In this document: positions 13,014-21,363 of the stretch, piece after piece
How positions within the stretch are numbered: position 1 is the first letter of the stretch
How the letters are laid out: the number at the start of each line of letters is the position of its first letter
Assembly (NCBI GenBank): GCA_026709625.1
Contig: JAPOSR010000011.1
Coordinates: forward strand, 1-33,576
Direction: 5' to 3'
DNA length: 33,576 bases
DNA from: Chloroflexota bacterium
GTDB lineage: Bacteria > Chloroflexota > Anaerolineae > Aggregatilineales > Phototrophicaceae
Translations under genes and position numbers: made by a program
The notes under the pieces: generated by a model
What the model was told of the DNA's origin: nothing
Database searches by the model: none
The model's input: only the letters and a program-made list of their open reading frames with translations

Positions 13014-15323
13014 GTGACATCGTTGCCCCGCGCCTGGCAGCTTCCACAGCAAACCGAGCCGCCGCCTGCGCTCTTGTCGGCCATCGGCGGGCATCCAATC
13101 GTGTCCAAGCGACTGGCGCGCATGGGCATCAGCGACCCTGCCGCCGCCCGACAATTTCTTGACCCCGCGCACTACAGTCCAGCGCCAGCCAGCGACCTGC
13201 CCGATATCGAGCCGGCTGTGGCGCGCCTGCGACAAGCGATCCGCCAACGCCAGCGCATCCTGGTCTGGGGCGATTTTGATGTCGATGGACAGACTGCCGC
13301 CGCCTTGCTCTATGCCTCTCTCAGCCAGCTGGGCGCGCATGTCACGGCGCATCTGCCCAATCGCTTCCGCGAAGGGCATGGCATTCACCTGGCAACCCTG
13401 GAATGCCATTTAAAAAAAGGCTTTGACCTGCTGCTGACATGCGACACGGGCGTTGACGCGCGCCAGGCGGTCGAGCTGGCTGCAAAGCAGGGCGTTGATG
13501 TCATCATCACCGACCACCATGCCTTGCCAGAGCGGCTGCCGGCTGCCTTGGCTGTCGTCAACCCGCGCCGCCTGCCAGCAGGACACCGCCTGCGCGATTT
13601 GCCCGGCGTCGGCGTCGCCTACCAGCTCATCCATGCCCTGCAGCCAGAAATCGCCGCCGCGCATGTCGACTTGGTCGCTTTGGGCATGGTCGCTGATGTC
13701 ATGCCTCTGCTGGGCGAAAACCGCTACCTGCTGCAACGCGGGCTGGCGCAGCTGCGGTCTCATCCGCGGGCGGGCATTCGCGCCATCATGCAGCGTGCGC
13801 AAATAGATGCCGCCGCGCTCAACGAAGGGCACATCGGCTTTGTCATTGCGCCGCGCTTGAATGCCCTGGGGCGAGTCGAAGACGCCAACCCGGCTATCGA
13901 GCTGCTGACCACCGCCGACACTGACCGCGCCGCGAGCCTGGCTGGCAGCCTGGAAGAAGCCAATGCCCGCCGGCGATTTTTGTCCAACCAGGTGTATGCC
14001 GCCGCCATCAACCAGCTCGAAGCCGAGCCGCATCTGCTGGAATATGCCGCGCTGGTCTTGCATCATCACGAATGGCACAGTGGAGTTATCGGCATCGTGG
14101 CCAGCCGCCTGGCAGAAGAATACGCCTTGCCCACCGTGCTGCTGTCTGCGCCTGCCGACGATCTGGCGCGAGGCTCGGCGCGGTCGGTGGCTGGGCTGGA
14201 TATCATGGCGGCGCTGCGGCAGACGCAACACCTGCTGCAAACCTACGGCGGGCACAGCATGGCGGCGGGGATGAGCCTGCGCGCGCAAGCCATCAGCGAC
14301 TTTCGGCGAGCGCTTTCCCGCGCAGTCCGCGACCTGGGTGGCGCGCCAGCCGCTCCGCCCCTGCCCATCGACGCCTGCCTGCGCCTGTCCGAAATCAACT
14401 CCGGACTGACTGATGACATCGAACGCCTGGCGCCATTCGGTCCGGGCAACCCGCCGCTAAACTTGCTGACGCGTGGGCTGACCTTGTCCAGCCAGCGGGG
14501 CTTGGGGCGGCGCGGCGACCACTTGCAACTGATCGTCGCCGACCAAGCCGGCAACCGGCAACGGGTCGTCTGGTGGCGCGGCGCGGGCAAGACGCTGCCC
14601 AGAGGCGCATTCGACCTGGCTTATACCCTGCGCAGCAGCCACTATCGAGGAAAACGCGAAAACCTGGTCGAATGGCTGGACTGGCGCGAAAACCGGAGCG
14701 CGCCCCTTGAATTGCGATCATTTTCTCCGAAGTTGCTATCTGTAGACTATCGATACAGTGCAAATGCCTTGGATGATTTGGCTCGCGCTCGCGAGCAGCA
14801 TCCCGCCGCGCAAGTTTGGGCAGAAGGCGCGCAAATACCCGATTGTGTTACGCGCTTGCAGCTTGCGCCCGGCGCGACCTTGATCGTCTGGACGATCCCG
14901 GCGTCCTGGACGATCTGGCAGGCGGCTTTGGATACCGCCAACCCATCGCGGCTGATCGTATTTGCAGCTCGCCCGGCTTGGGGGCGCGCAAATGCTTTCC
15001 TCGCGCGGCTGTATGGCATGGCAAACTATGCGGTTGCCCAGCGAGGTGGCGCTGCGGATGAGCAAGAACTGGCGGCTGCGCTGGGCGGTCGAGCGCTGGC
15101 GGTGCGGGCCGGCCTGCGTTTGCTGAGCGCGCAGGGACGGCTGGAGCATGACTGGGCTGCGGATGGCAAGCTGCGGCTGACGCGCAAGACGCCGGATAAA
15201 ACGCTCTGCAAAAAATGGCAGATGCGCTTGAACCTGATCCTGCGCGAGACAGTCGCCTACCGTGACTATTGGCGGCAGCACGCGCTGGAGGAACTGGCTG
15301 ATAGTCGGCGAAAAGCTTGGTGA
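13014..15323 (+). CDS. recJ: single-stranded-DNA-specific exonuclease RecJ
   Basis: 769 residues, DHH/DHHA1 family 5'-3' single-strand exonuclease. Metal-binding motifs are intact: GDFDVDG (86-92), CDTG (143-146), ITDHH (165-169). The DHHA1 part has HEWHSGVIGIVASRLAEEY and GGHSMAAGMSL, followed by the OB-fold region. After about residue 575 there is a ~195-residue C-terminal extension, as in the long RecJ forms of Bacillus and Deinococcus; E. coli RecJ is about 577 residues. Start is ambiguous: GTG at 13014 has no ribosome site, whereas TTG at 13023 has AGGCGG 8 bases before it; only three residues differ. RecJ works in gap repair and recombination and could act beside the helicase-nuclease operon just upstream. 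Confidence 0.93.
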   Translation: MTSLPRAWQLPQQTEPPPALLSAIGGHPIVSKRLARMGISDPAAARQFLDPAHYSPAPASDLPDIEPAVARLRQAIRQRQRILVWGDFDVDGQTAAALLYASLSQLGAHVTAHLPNRFREGHGIHLATLECHLKKGFDLLLTCDTGVDARQAVELAAKQGVDVIITDHHALPERLPAALAVVNPRRLPAGHRLRDLPGVGVAYQLIHALQPEIAAAHVDLVALGMVADVMPLLGENRYLLQRGLAQLRSHPRAGIRAIMQRAQIDAAALNEGHIGFVIAPRLNALGRVEDANPAIELLTTADTDRAASLAGSLEEANARRRFLSNQVYAAAINQLEAEPHLLEYAALVLHHHEWHSGVIGIVASRLAEEYALPTVLLSAPADDLARGSARSVAGLDIMAALRQTQHLLQTYGGHSMAAGMSLRAQAISDFRRALSRAVRDLGGAPAAPPLPIDACLRLSEINSGLTDDIERLAPFGPGNPPLNLLTRGLTLSSQRGLGRRGDHLQLIVADQAGNRQRVVWWRGAGKTLPRGAFDLAYTLRSSHYRGKRENLVEWLDWRENRSAPLELRSFSPKLLSVDYRYSANALDDLARAREQHPAAQVWAEGAQIPDCVTRLQLAPGATLIVWTIPASWTIWQAALDTANPSRLIVFAARPAWGRANAFLARLYGMANYAVAQRGGAADEQELAAALGGRALAVRAGLRLLSAQGRLEHDWAADGKLRLTRKTPDKTLCKKWQMRLNLILRETVAYRDYWRQHALEELADSRRKAW

Positions 15324-15344
15324 CCGCGGCGAGGTCGACCATGA

Positions 15345-15350
15345 TACAAT
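15345..15350 (+). promoter_or_regulatory. probable -10 box of the hydroxypyruvate-isomerase-like gene
   Basis: TACAAT is followed by CCGCCGCA, giving an expected start near 15358, 26 bases before the ATG at 15384. A similar TATACTCCGCCGCA arrangement occurs at 6462. No clear -35 was found. Confidence 0.35.
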
Positions 15351-15383
15351 CCGCCGCAAACAGCTTGGCGAGGGTTATCTGCG

Positions 15384-16145
15384 ATGTCTTTTGCGCAATC
15401 TGTAGCTTGGTGGTGCTATGAGCAGCGCGGCATCGACGAAAATGAGTTGCTGCGCGAGATTAAATCCATCGGCTACAGCGCTGTTGAGTTGGCGCCGCCG
15501 CACAAATTTTCGCTGGTTCGCGATCATGGCTTGCGCATCGCCGCGCATCAGCTGCATGTGCCGCTCGAGCAGGGCCTCAGCCACCCAAAATACTGGGACG
15601 ACATTCAGCGCCAGGCAGACGCATCGCTGAGACTGGCGCAGGAATGGAATATCCCCTGCCTCATTTGCTTCAGCGGCAACCGCGAGGGGCTGGACGACCA
15701 GCGCGGGGCGGAGAACGCCATCCAGCATCTCACGCAGTTGGCGGAGTCGGCGGAAAGCGCCGGCATCACCCTCGTGCTGGAGCTGCTTAACAGCAAGATC
15801 GACCATCCCGATTACCAGTGCGACCATACAGCCTGGGGCGTGCAGGTGGTATCGGCAGTGAACTCGCCGCGCGCGCGCCTGCTTTACGACATCTATCACA
15901 TGCAGGTGATGGAAGGCGACATTATCCAGACCATCCGCGACAACCACCAGTGGATCGCCCATTACCACACCGCCGGCGTGCCCGGCCGCAACGAGATTGA
16001 TGTTTCGCAGGAGCTCAATTATTCCGCTATCTGCCGCGCCATTGCCGAGACGGGCTTCAGCGGCTATCTCGGACAAGAATTTCTGCCGACCGGCGATTGG
16101 AAAGCGGCGCTGCGGCAAGCCTTTGATGCTTGTAACATGCACTAG
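15384..16145 (+). CDS. hyi: hydroxypyruvate isomerase family TIM-barrel protein
   Basis: 253 residues, the usual length of Hyi. Family features: the glutamate in LVLELLNSK (about 132-140), LLYDIYHMQVMEGD, the signature HYHTAGVPGRNEIDVSQELNY, and the final metal-ligand glutamate in LGQEFLP. These place it in the AP-endonuclease-2-like TIM-barrel isomerases that interconvert hydroxypyruvate and tartronate semialdehyde. Some members act on other keto sugars or on inositol intermediates, so the exact substrate is open. GAGG lies about 11 bases before the ATG. It is transcribed as a single gene, convergent with the DMT exporter. It may feed glyoxylate or glycerate metabolism; an inositol link to the iol genes 6 kb away is possible but not shown. 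Confidence 0.82.
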   Translation: MSFAQSVAWWCYEQRGIDENELLREIKSIGYSAVELAPPHKFSLVRDHGLRIAAHQLHVPLEQGLSHPKYWDDIQRQADASLRLAQEWNIPCLICFSGNREGLDDQRGAENAIQHLTQLAESAESAGITLVLELLNSKIDHPDYQCDHTAWGVQVVSAVNSPRARLLYDIYHMQVMEGDIIQTIRDNHQWIAHYHTAGVPGRNEIDVSQELNYSAICRAIAETGFSGYLGQEFLPTGDWKAALRQAFDACNMH

Positions 16146-16268
16146 CTGCCCGCAATCAACATAAAGAAGATAGAAGCGCGATGACAAGGCAAATCGTGGC
16201 AATCATCTGCAAAAACGCCAGCCATCGAGTCGGCGCGCCGATGCGATGAGCGCACGAGCAATTGAAAC

Positions 16269-17192
16269 TTAATACGAGCCGCGATGCGGGAAGCGCCGCC
16301 AGATGCCAGCCGGCTTTTTGACCTCTTGCAGCAGCGCGATGCCAGCCACGATAATCGCCATGCCGATTAGCATGCGCTCGGTAAATTCCTCGTTGAGCGC
16401 CACGACGCCGCCCACGCCCGCCACAATCGGGATGATGTACGAAGCCATGACAGCCGCCGTCGCGCCGAAGCGTTTGATATTGTAAAAAGACAGCATGAAG
16501 CCTAGAAATGTGCCCACCAGCGCCGCATAACCCAGCGCCAGCAACCCCGCGCCATCGACCGCGCTCACATCAAAGCCCACTGTCAGCAGCGACAGCGGCA
16601 GCATCACCGCGGCAGTCGTGAACATGCGGATGCTGCCTACATCATACGCGTCATAGCCGCGCAGGTATTTACGCGCATAAATCACCATCACCGAGGTGAA
16701 CAGCATGCCCGTGCCCACCAGCAGATAGCCGATCGGCCGAGTCTGCTGGACATCGGGCAAGCCGTCTTCGCCACTTAATGCCAACAGCAGCGCGCCGCCC
16801 AGCGCCAAGCCAACGCCCAATGCCTTGCGCCGCGTCAGCAGCTCGTCGGGCAAGACGAAATGCGCCATGCCGACTGTCAGCGCCGGGCCTGTCGCCAGCA
16901 GCAGCGATGACACGCCACTGGATTGATATTGCAGGGACGAAATGACGCAGTACATGGGCACAGCCGTGCCAAACAACCCCAGCAAGCCCGCCCGCCACCA
17001 CAGGCTGCGATCGCGCGGCAGTCGTTTGCCCGCCAGGAGATAGACGGCGAGGCAGAGCGCGCTGGCAACGAGCATGCGCAAGGCGATATAGGTTGCCGGG
17101 TCAAATTGACCGACGCTGAAGCGCGAGGCGACCAGGGACGAGCCAAAAAATAAACCCAACAGCGCCACAAAGGGCAGGGCAGCGATTGTCAA
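16269..17192 (-). CDS. EamA-family (DMT superfamily) transporter
   Basis: 307 residues with about ten hydrophobic helices in two five-helix repeats, the EamA fold. The second repeat contains the typical TFLGFMLSFYNIKRFGAT...SYIIPIVAGVGG segment before a last pair of helices. Such proteins are metabolite or drug exporters of the inner membrane. The start is TTG at 17192, supported by AAAGG 8-9 bases upstream; the nearby ATG at 17197 is out of frame and hits a stop at once. A single-gene transcript, with the glyoxalase-like gene 99 bases upstream on the same strand. Substrate not predictable. Confidence 0.88.
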   Translation of the reverse strand: MTIAALPFVALLGLFFGSSLVASRFSVGQFDPATYIALRMLVASALCLAVYLLAGKRLPRDRSLWWRAGLLGLFGTAVPMYCVISSLQYQSSGVSSLLLATGPALTVGMAHFVLPDELLTRRKALGVGLALGGALLLALSGEDGLPDVQQTRPIGYLLVGTGMLFTSVMVIYARKYLRGYDAYDVGSIRMFTTAAVMLPLSLLTVGFDVSAVDGAGLLALGYAALVGTFLGFMLSFYNIKRFGATAAVMASYIIPIVAGVGGVVALNEEFTERMLIGMAIIVAGIALLQEVKKPAGIWRRFPHRGSY

Positions 17193-17291
17193 ACCATTAC
17201 CTTTGCGGACGCGGCTGCGAATAAGTCGGGCAGTCTAGGCGGGAAAATGCGCAGCGGTACAGCCAGCAGAACCGGCGCGCTGGACAGCCAA

Positions 17292-17714
17292 TTACCCATT
17301 AACCTGGAAGAGCTCGACCACTTCGCCGCCAGGTCCTTCAAAAAAGGCGATGGTCACTGGCAAATGCCCCAACTGCGCATCTTTCAACTCCACCGTCACG
17401 TTTCTGCCCGCTGCCCGCACCCGTTCCAGCGTCGCCGCGATATCGGTGCAGGCCAGCGCGAAATGAAAGACGATATTGCCCTTGGCCTCTCCCGCAGGCG
17501 CTTGCCCGGGCTGCGGCTCAAACAGCTCGAGGTGGCTGCCATCGCCAATATCCAGCAGGCAGATGCGCCGTCCGCCGCCGTCCCATTCGACCGTCTGACT
17601 CATGCCCAGCACATCCATGTAAAAGGCTTTTGACGCTGCATAATCGCGGGTCTGGATGGCGATGTGGTGGCTGCCCAAACCGGGCGCAAGCTGATTCTTC
17701 GTTCCCACTGGCAT
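17292..17714 (-). CDS. VOC (glyoxalase/bleomycin resistance) family protein
   Basis: 140 residues from the ATG at 17714, which has GGAG 7 bases upstream; a longer reading from 17753 adds 13 residues and lacks a ribosome site. Two beta-alpha-beta-beta-beta modules are visible: SHHIAIQTRDYAASKAFYMDVLGM with LLDIGDGSHLELFEP, then VFHFALACTDIAATLERVRAAG ending in FFEGPGGEVVELFQ. The metal-ligand pattern H30, E77 and E135 fits an active VOC enzyme. Possible roles are lyase, dioxygenase or isomerase on a small ketone or aldehyde; the subfamily is not resolved. Confidence 0.85.
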   Translation of the reverse strand: MPVGTKNQLAPGLGSHHIAIQTRDYAASKAFYMDVLGMSQTVEWDGGGRRICLLDIGDGSHLELFEPQPGQAPAGEAKGNIVFHFALACTDIAATLERVRAAGRNVTVELKDAQLGHLPVTIAFFEGPGGEVVELFQVNG

Positions 17715-17765
17715 GTATTTTCTCCATACTGATTCTTGGCGGGGCTTCCACAATTCATTTTGTGT

Positions 17766-18788
17766 CTAGGCGTCTGCTGCCCGCGCATTCCACAAGTCGG
17801 CGCGCATCATAAACACATCCTGGTCGGCTGCCCAGTCCGCGTAGCCGATGCGCTGATTGTCGGTCAGCCAGTTGATCCGGTCATTCAGGCAAGCCAGCAG
17901 GTCGACCTCATCGACATCCAGGCTGAAGCCGCCATATTCGACCAAGTCATCCAGCGCGCTGACCACCAGAGCGCCATCGGAATGGACAGCGGCTGTGCTG
18001 TTGCCGATATGCCCGCGCGCGACCACATCGATCTGCCCGTCAAGCAGAGCGGCGATAAGCTCGCTTTCTCCTGCCTCGGCGCCCATATACATCACTTGGG
18101 GCATGCTGTCGTCGGGCGGCTCGATAGCCCTTCGCTGCGCCAGGCGGGCGGTTTCATGCGCTGGCGTGATGACAAACTCTTCGCTGCCATCGGCGATTAG
18201 GCTGCCTTGCGGCGTATGCACACGCGCTCCTGCCGCCAGCCGGCCATCGGCATCGACCAGCCCGGTCAGTTCCAGCAAGCGAAATTCGCCGGTCGTGCCG
18301 ACCAGCGCGCCAGCCCGCACCTGGCTGCCAAGCGCGGCATAGCTGTTCAGTTTTTCGGCAGCCTCCGCGCGCGCCAGCAGCGACTGGCGAAACAGTATAT
18401 GTCCGTCTGTGAAGGCGATCTGCTCATCGCCCTCGGCATCATAGGTCCGCGAGTCGAGAATGGTGATGCCGCCGCCCGCCAGGTCATAGTCGGGCGTGGC
18501 CGGACGCAGCCAAATCTCGTCCCAAAACGCAATGCCTTGCCGCGCGAAGGACAAACCGGCGTCATGCATGGCTTCCAAAGCGCTGAGCAAATCGGCTTCG
18601 TAGCCCCGCTGCATGTCAAAATCGGGCGAATCGGGGTCGGCAGAGGCACTGTGGCTGACCGGCTCGAAGTAGGCATAAAAGCCCAGATTGAGTGTCCGGT
18701 CGGCGCAGCGCGGATTAGAGTCGTCAGCGGCGCTCGCCGGCAAGCAGAGCAGGCCGAGCGAAAGCAGCATCAGCAGTGAGCGAAACAT
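17766..18788 (-). CDS. orphan periplasmic binding protein, family 3 type
   Basis: 340 residues from the ATG at 18788, which has GGAGG 7 bases upstream; the longer 18809 start is rejected. A signal peptide ends at PASA-ADD (about residue 21), with no lipobox. The mature protein looks like a type II binding fold of the amino-acid family: RCADRTLNLGFYAYFEP at the N-terminus, MQRGYEADLLSALE, a GGITI...R.IAFTD hinge region, and GESELIAALLDGQIDVV in lobe 2. Four cysteines include a pair near the mature N-terminus and near residue 309. No permease or ATPase is adjacent; it is divergently transcribed from the sugar-type importer and could be a sensor or share a transporter elsewhere. Confidence 0.75.
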   Translation of the reverse strand: MFRSLLMLLSLGLLCLPASAADDSNPRCADRTLNLGFYAYFEPVSHSASADPDSPDFDMQRGYEADLLSALEAMHDAGLSFARQGIAFWDEIWLRPATPDYDLAGGGITILDSRTYDAEGDEQIAFTDGHILFRQSLLARAEAAEKLNSYAALGSQVRAGALVGTTGEFRLLELTGLVDADGRLAAGARVHTPQGSLIADGSEEFVITPAHETARLAQRRAIEPPDDSMPQVMYMGAEAGESELIAALLDGQIDVVARGHIGNSTAAVHSDGALVVSALDDLVEYGGFSLDVDEVDLLACLNDRINWLTDNQRIGYADWAADQDVFMMRADLWNARAADA

Positions 18789-18868
18789 GGCAGCGCCTCC
18801 GTATGGCATTCGCAGGACTATATCCGTTCACGCGATAAAACGATACCCCGCGCCCAGCCCATCGCTGA

Positions 18869-18897
18869 TTGACAGCTAGGGCAGGCTGGGCTACACT
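18869..18897 (+). promoter_or_regulatory. sigma-70-like promoter of the sugar importer / iol operon
   Basis: A perfect TTGACA at 18869-18874 is followed after exactly 17 bases by TACACT at 18892-18897 (four of six consensus bases). Transcription would start near 18904, leaving a 5' leader of about 48 bases with AGGAG before the ATG at 18952. It is the best promoter seen in the window and lies in the 163-base divergent gap with the orphan binding-protein gene. Confidence 0.65.
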
Positions 18898-18951
18898 CTT
18901 GCCCGCATCATGTTACTTGCGAACCTGTCTTACACAATAGGAGAAAGCACC

Positions 18952-20229
18952 ATGCGTAAAATCTTGGCGTCCCTCGTGATTCTGGCGCTGCTCATTTCTG
19001 TAGTTCCGGCTTTATCGCAAGATATGGTTGAGCTGCGCATCCGCTGGTACGACGATGGCAACGAGGGCGAAGTCCTGCGCGACTTGCTGGATCGCTACGA
19101 GATGGAAAATCCTGGCGTCAGCATCGAAATCGACACCGTGCCCTACCGCTCTATCTTGGAGCAGTTGCCGCTCGACCTGGCGGCTGGCGAAGGTCCCGAT
19201 ATGGCGCGCGTAACCGACCTTGGCGGCTTGGCGGAATACTACCTGGATATGACGCCCTATCTAAGCGACCCCGCCTATTGGGAAGAGAACTTTGGCCCCT
19301 TCCTCAACTGGAAGCGCCTGCCCGGCGACATGAGCAGCATCCCTGGATTCATGACTCAGCTTACCATCACCGGTCCGCTCATCAACCGCACGCTCTTTGA
19401 GCAGGCTGGCGTCGATGTCCCCAGTGATATGAGCGACTCCGTAAGCTGGGAAGAGTGGGCAGCCGCGGCGGTGGCTGTTGCCGAAGCGCTGGAGATTCCG
19501 TATCCGATGGCGATGGATCGCAGCGGTCATCGTTTCGCTGGTCCCGCCATTAGCAGTGGCGCGATGTACTTCGACGATATGGGGCATCCCACCGTCATGG
19601 ACGAAGGCTTTCGCAACATGGCGGAATTGTTCGTCAACTGGCACTTGGATGGCACCATGCATCCGGAAATGTGGCCCCTCAGCGAAGGCTATGCTGGGGC
19701 GAATGAAGAATTCGCCAATGCCGAGCTGGTCTTCTACATGTCGGGCAGTTGGCAGGTCGGGCAATTCAGCGAGCAAATCGGCGATGCCTTCGACTGGCAG
19801 GTCGTTCCCAATCCCTGCGGACCTGGCGGTTGCACTGGCATGCCCGGTGGCGCGGCTCTGGTCGGGATTGGCGCGACCGAGCATCCAGAAGAAGTCGCCG
19901 CGGTGATGGAATACCTGGCCAGCCAGGAGATTTTGGGCGAATTCGCGGCGCGCACGCTCTTCATCCCGGCGCATGCTGGCTTGTCGGCGGCTGGCGTGGA
20001 CTTCGACACCGACTTGCAGCTGGCGAAGGAGGCCCTGGGCGTATTCGTCGGCCAGGTGGGCACGCTTGAGCAGACGGCTTTTGACTTGCAAGCCTACGCC
20101 TTCAACCGCGCGCTCTTCGACGCCACGCGCGATCGTTTGACGCAGGCAATGGTCGGCGAATTGACGCTCGACGAAGCCATTGACCGCATCCAGGACGATG
20201 TCGACACGGCTCTGGCTGAGCAAGGCTAA
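18952..20229 (+). CDS. sugar-type ABC transporter substrate-binding protein, family 1
   Basis: 425 residues from the ATG at 18952, chosen over 18910 because AGGAG lies just upstream and a signal peptide begins there. The signal peptide (RKI, hydrophobic core, VPALSQ) has no lipobox. The mature part shows family 1 features: ELRIRWYDDGNEGEVLRDLLDRYEMENPGVSIE at the N-terminus, LAAGEGPDMARV, FYMSGSWQV in the ligand groove, and GMPGGAALVGIGATEHPEEVAAVMEYLAS. It delivers a carbohydrate to the two permeases that follow. Co-location with IolG and an IolC-like kinase makes myo-inositol or another cyclitol the leading guess. A strong hairpin follows the stop codon. Confidence 0.92.
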   Translation: MRKILASLVILALLISVVPALSQDMVELRIRWYDDGNEGEVLRDLLDRYEMENPGVSIEIDTVPYRSILEQLPLDLAAGEGPDMARVTDLGGLAEYYLDMTPYLSDPAYWEENFGPFLNWKRLPGDMSSIPGFMTQLTITGPLINRTLFEQAGVDVPSDMSDSVSWEEWAAAAVAVAEALEIPYPMAMDRSGHRFAGPAISSGAMYFDDMGHPTVMDEGFRNMAELFVNWHLDGTMHPEMWPLSEGYAGANEEFANAELVFYMSGSWQVGQFSEQIGDAFDWQVVPNPCGPGGCTGMPGGAALVGIGATEHPEEVAAVMEYLASQEILGEFAARTLFIPAHAGLSAAGVDFDTDLQLAKEALGVFVGQVGTLEQTAFDLQAYAFNRALFDATRDRLTQAMVGELTLDEAIDRIQDDVDTALAEQG

Positions 20230-20241
20230 TTGTCCCCCAAG

Positions 20242-20269
20242 CCCCCTTTCCCAGTCTGAGGGAAGGGGG
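20242..20269 (+). promoter_or_regulatory. intercistronic hairpin after the sugar-binding protein; dispersed-repeat copy
   Basis: CCCCCTTTCCC at 20242-20252 pairs with GGGAAGGGGG at 20260-20269 around a 7-base loop, with one bulged T. It begins 12 bases after the binding-protein stop and is followed by a G/T-rich tail rather than a U-run, so it is more likely an RNA-stability or attenuation element than a full terminator. The sequence resembles the G/C-rich palindromic repeats at 33262-33420. Confidence 0.6.
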
Positions 20270-20352
20270 TGTTTGTGTAAATGCTTTGCCTGTAGCCCTG
20301 TCTCGTTGTGGGGCGGGGCTGTAGGCAAAGGCGACCACACCGAGGCGAACAC

Positions 20353-21351
20353 TTGCGACTGCTGGCTCTCTTCGACCCGCTCACGCGACCGCTTATGCTA
20401 CTGCTGGTCACCGCAGTCGACCGCGCGCTGACACCCATCCAGCGGCGGGTCGGCATCGACAAAATGGGCTATTTCTTCGTCCTGCCCAACTTGATTATTT
20501 TTGGCATCTTTGTCCTCTTCCCTATGCTGCTCAACTTTTATTATGCCATGACGGGCGGCACCAAGCTTTTTCCTGCCGACCGCCCCTTCATCGGCTTGGG
20601 CAACTTCGGCACGCTCTTCGATTGTGGCGACTTTCTTTCTCCAAACAGCTGCCAGGAAGATCTGTTTTGGCGCGGCATATTCAATACCATCCAGTTCGTG
20701 GTCTTCCAGGTCAGCGGCATCGTGTTCTTTTCGTTGGTCACGGCGCTGGTACTGAATCGCAAGATTGTGGCGCGCGGCTTCTTTCGCAGCGTCTTCTTTT
20801 ATCCTGTTCTGCTTTCGCCAGTCGTGGTCGCCTTGATCTGGAAATGGGTTTTGCAGCACGAAGGCGTGCTCAATGCCATTGTTGAGGTCTTTGGCGGCGA
20901 GAGCACGCGCTGGCTGTTGGATCCGAATTGGGCGCTGTTTTGGGTGGTATTCGTCAGCGTCTGGGCGTTGATGGGTTTTTATACGCTGATTTTGCTGGCT
21001 GGTTTGCAGTCTATTCCGCCTGAACTCTACGAAGCCAGCTCGATAGATGGCGCAAACACCTGGCAAGATTTTCGCTTTGTGACCATGCCGCTTTTGATGC
21101 CGACTATGTTTGTGGTGCTAGTGCTTGCGTTGATCCGCGCTGTGCAGATGTTCGACCAGATTTATGTGCTCACCGGCGGCGGGCCGGGCACGCGCACCCA
21201 ACTCATGGTGCAGTATATCTATACGACCGGCTTTTCCAACCAGATTCAGCTTTTTGGCTTGTCGGCAGCCGCTTCCATGGTGCTGGGCATCACCTTGCTG
21301 GTCTTGACCTTGCTGCAGCTGCGGCTGGGCAATCAGTCGCAGCTGGCTTAG
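20353..21351 (+). CDS. sugar-type ABC transporter permease (MalF/UgpA-like)
   Basis: 332 residues from TTG at 20353, favoured because GAGG lies 7 bases upstream; GTG at 20308 and ATG at 20395 are alternatives. An N-terminal amphipathic stretch precedes about six membrane helices, the first at residues 40-60 (YFFVLPNLIIFGIFVLFP). The EAA loop reads YEASSIDGANTWQDFRFVTMPLL. A periplasmic loop after helix 1 includes FDCGDFLSPNSCQED with two cysteines. It forms the channel with the MalG-like permease encoded 12 bases after its stop. No ATPase gene is in the operon, so a shared MsmK/UgpC-type ATPase is probably encoded elsewhere. Confidence 0.9.
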   Translation: MRLLALFDPLTRPLMLLLVTAVDRALTPIQRRVGIDKMGYFFVLPNLIIFGIFVLFPMLLNFYYAMTGGTKLFPADRPFIGLGNFGTLFDCGDFLSPNSCQEDLFWRGIFNTIQFVVFQVSGIVFFSLVTALVLNRKIVARGFFRSVFFYPVLLSPVVVALIWKWVLQHEGVLNAIVEVFGGESTRWLLDPNWALFWVVFVSVWALMGFYTLILLAGLQSIPPELYEASSIDGANTWQDFRFVTMPLLMPTMFVVLVLALIRAVQMFDQIYVLTGGGPGTRTQLMVQYIYTTGFSNQIQLFGLSAAASMVLGITLLVLTLLQLRLGNQSQLA

Positions 21352-21363
21352 GGGCGCGCTAGT

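Noticed and set aside
16180..16248. Short plus-strand frame after the hydroxypyruvate-isomerase-like gene
   Set aside because: Only 22 codons, no ribosome site and no similarity; probably chance.
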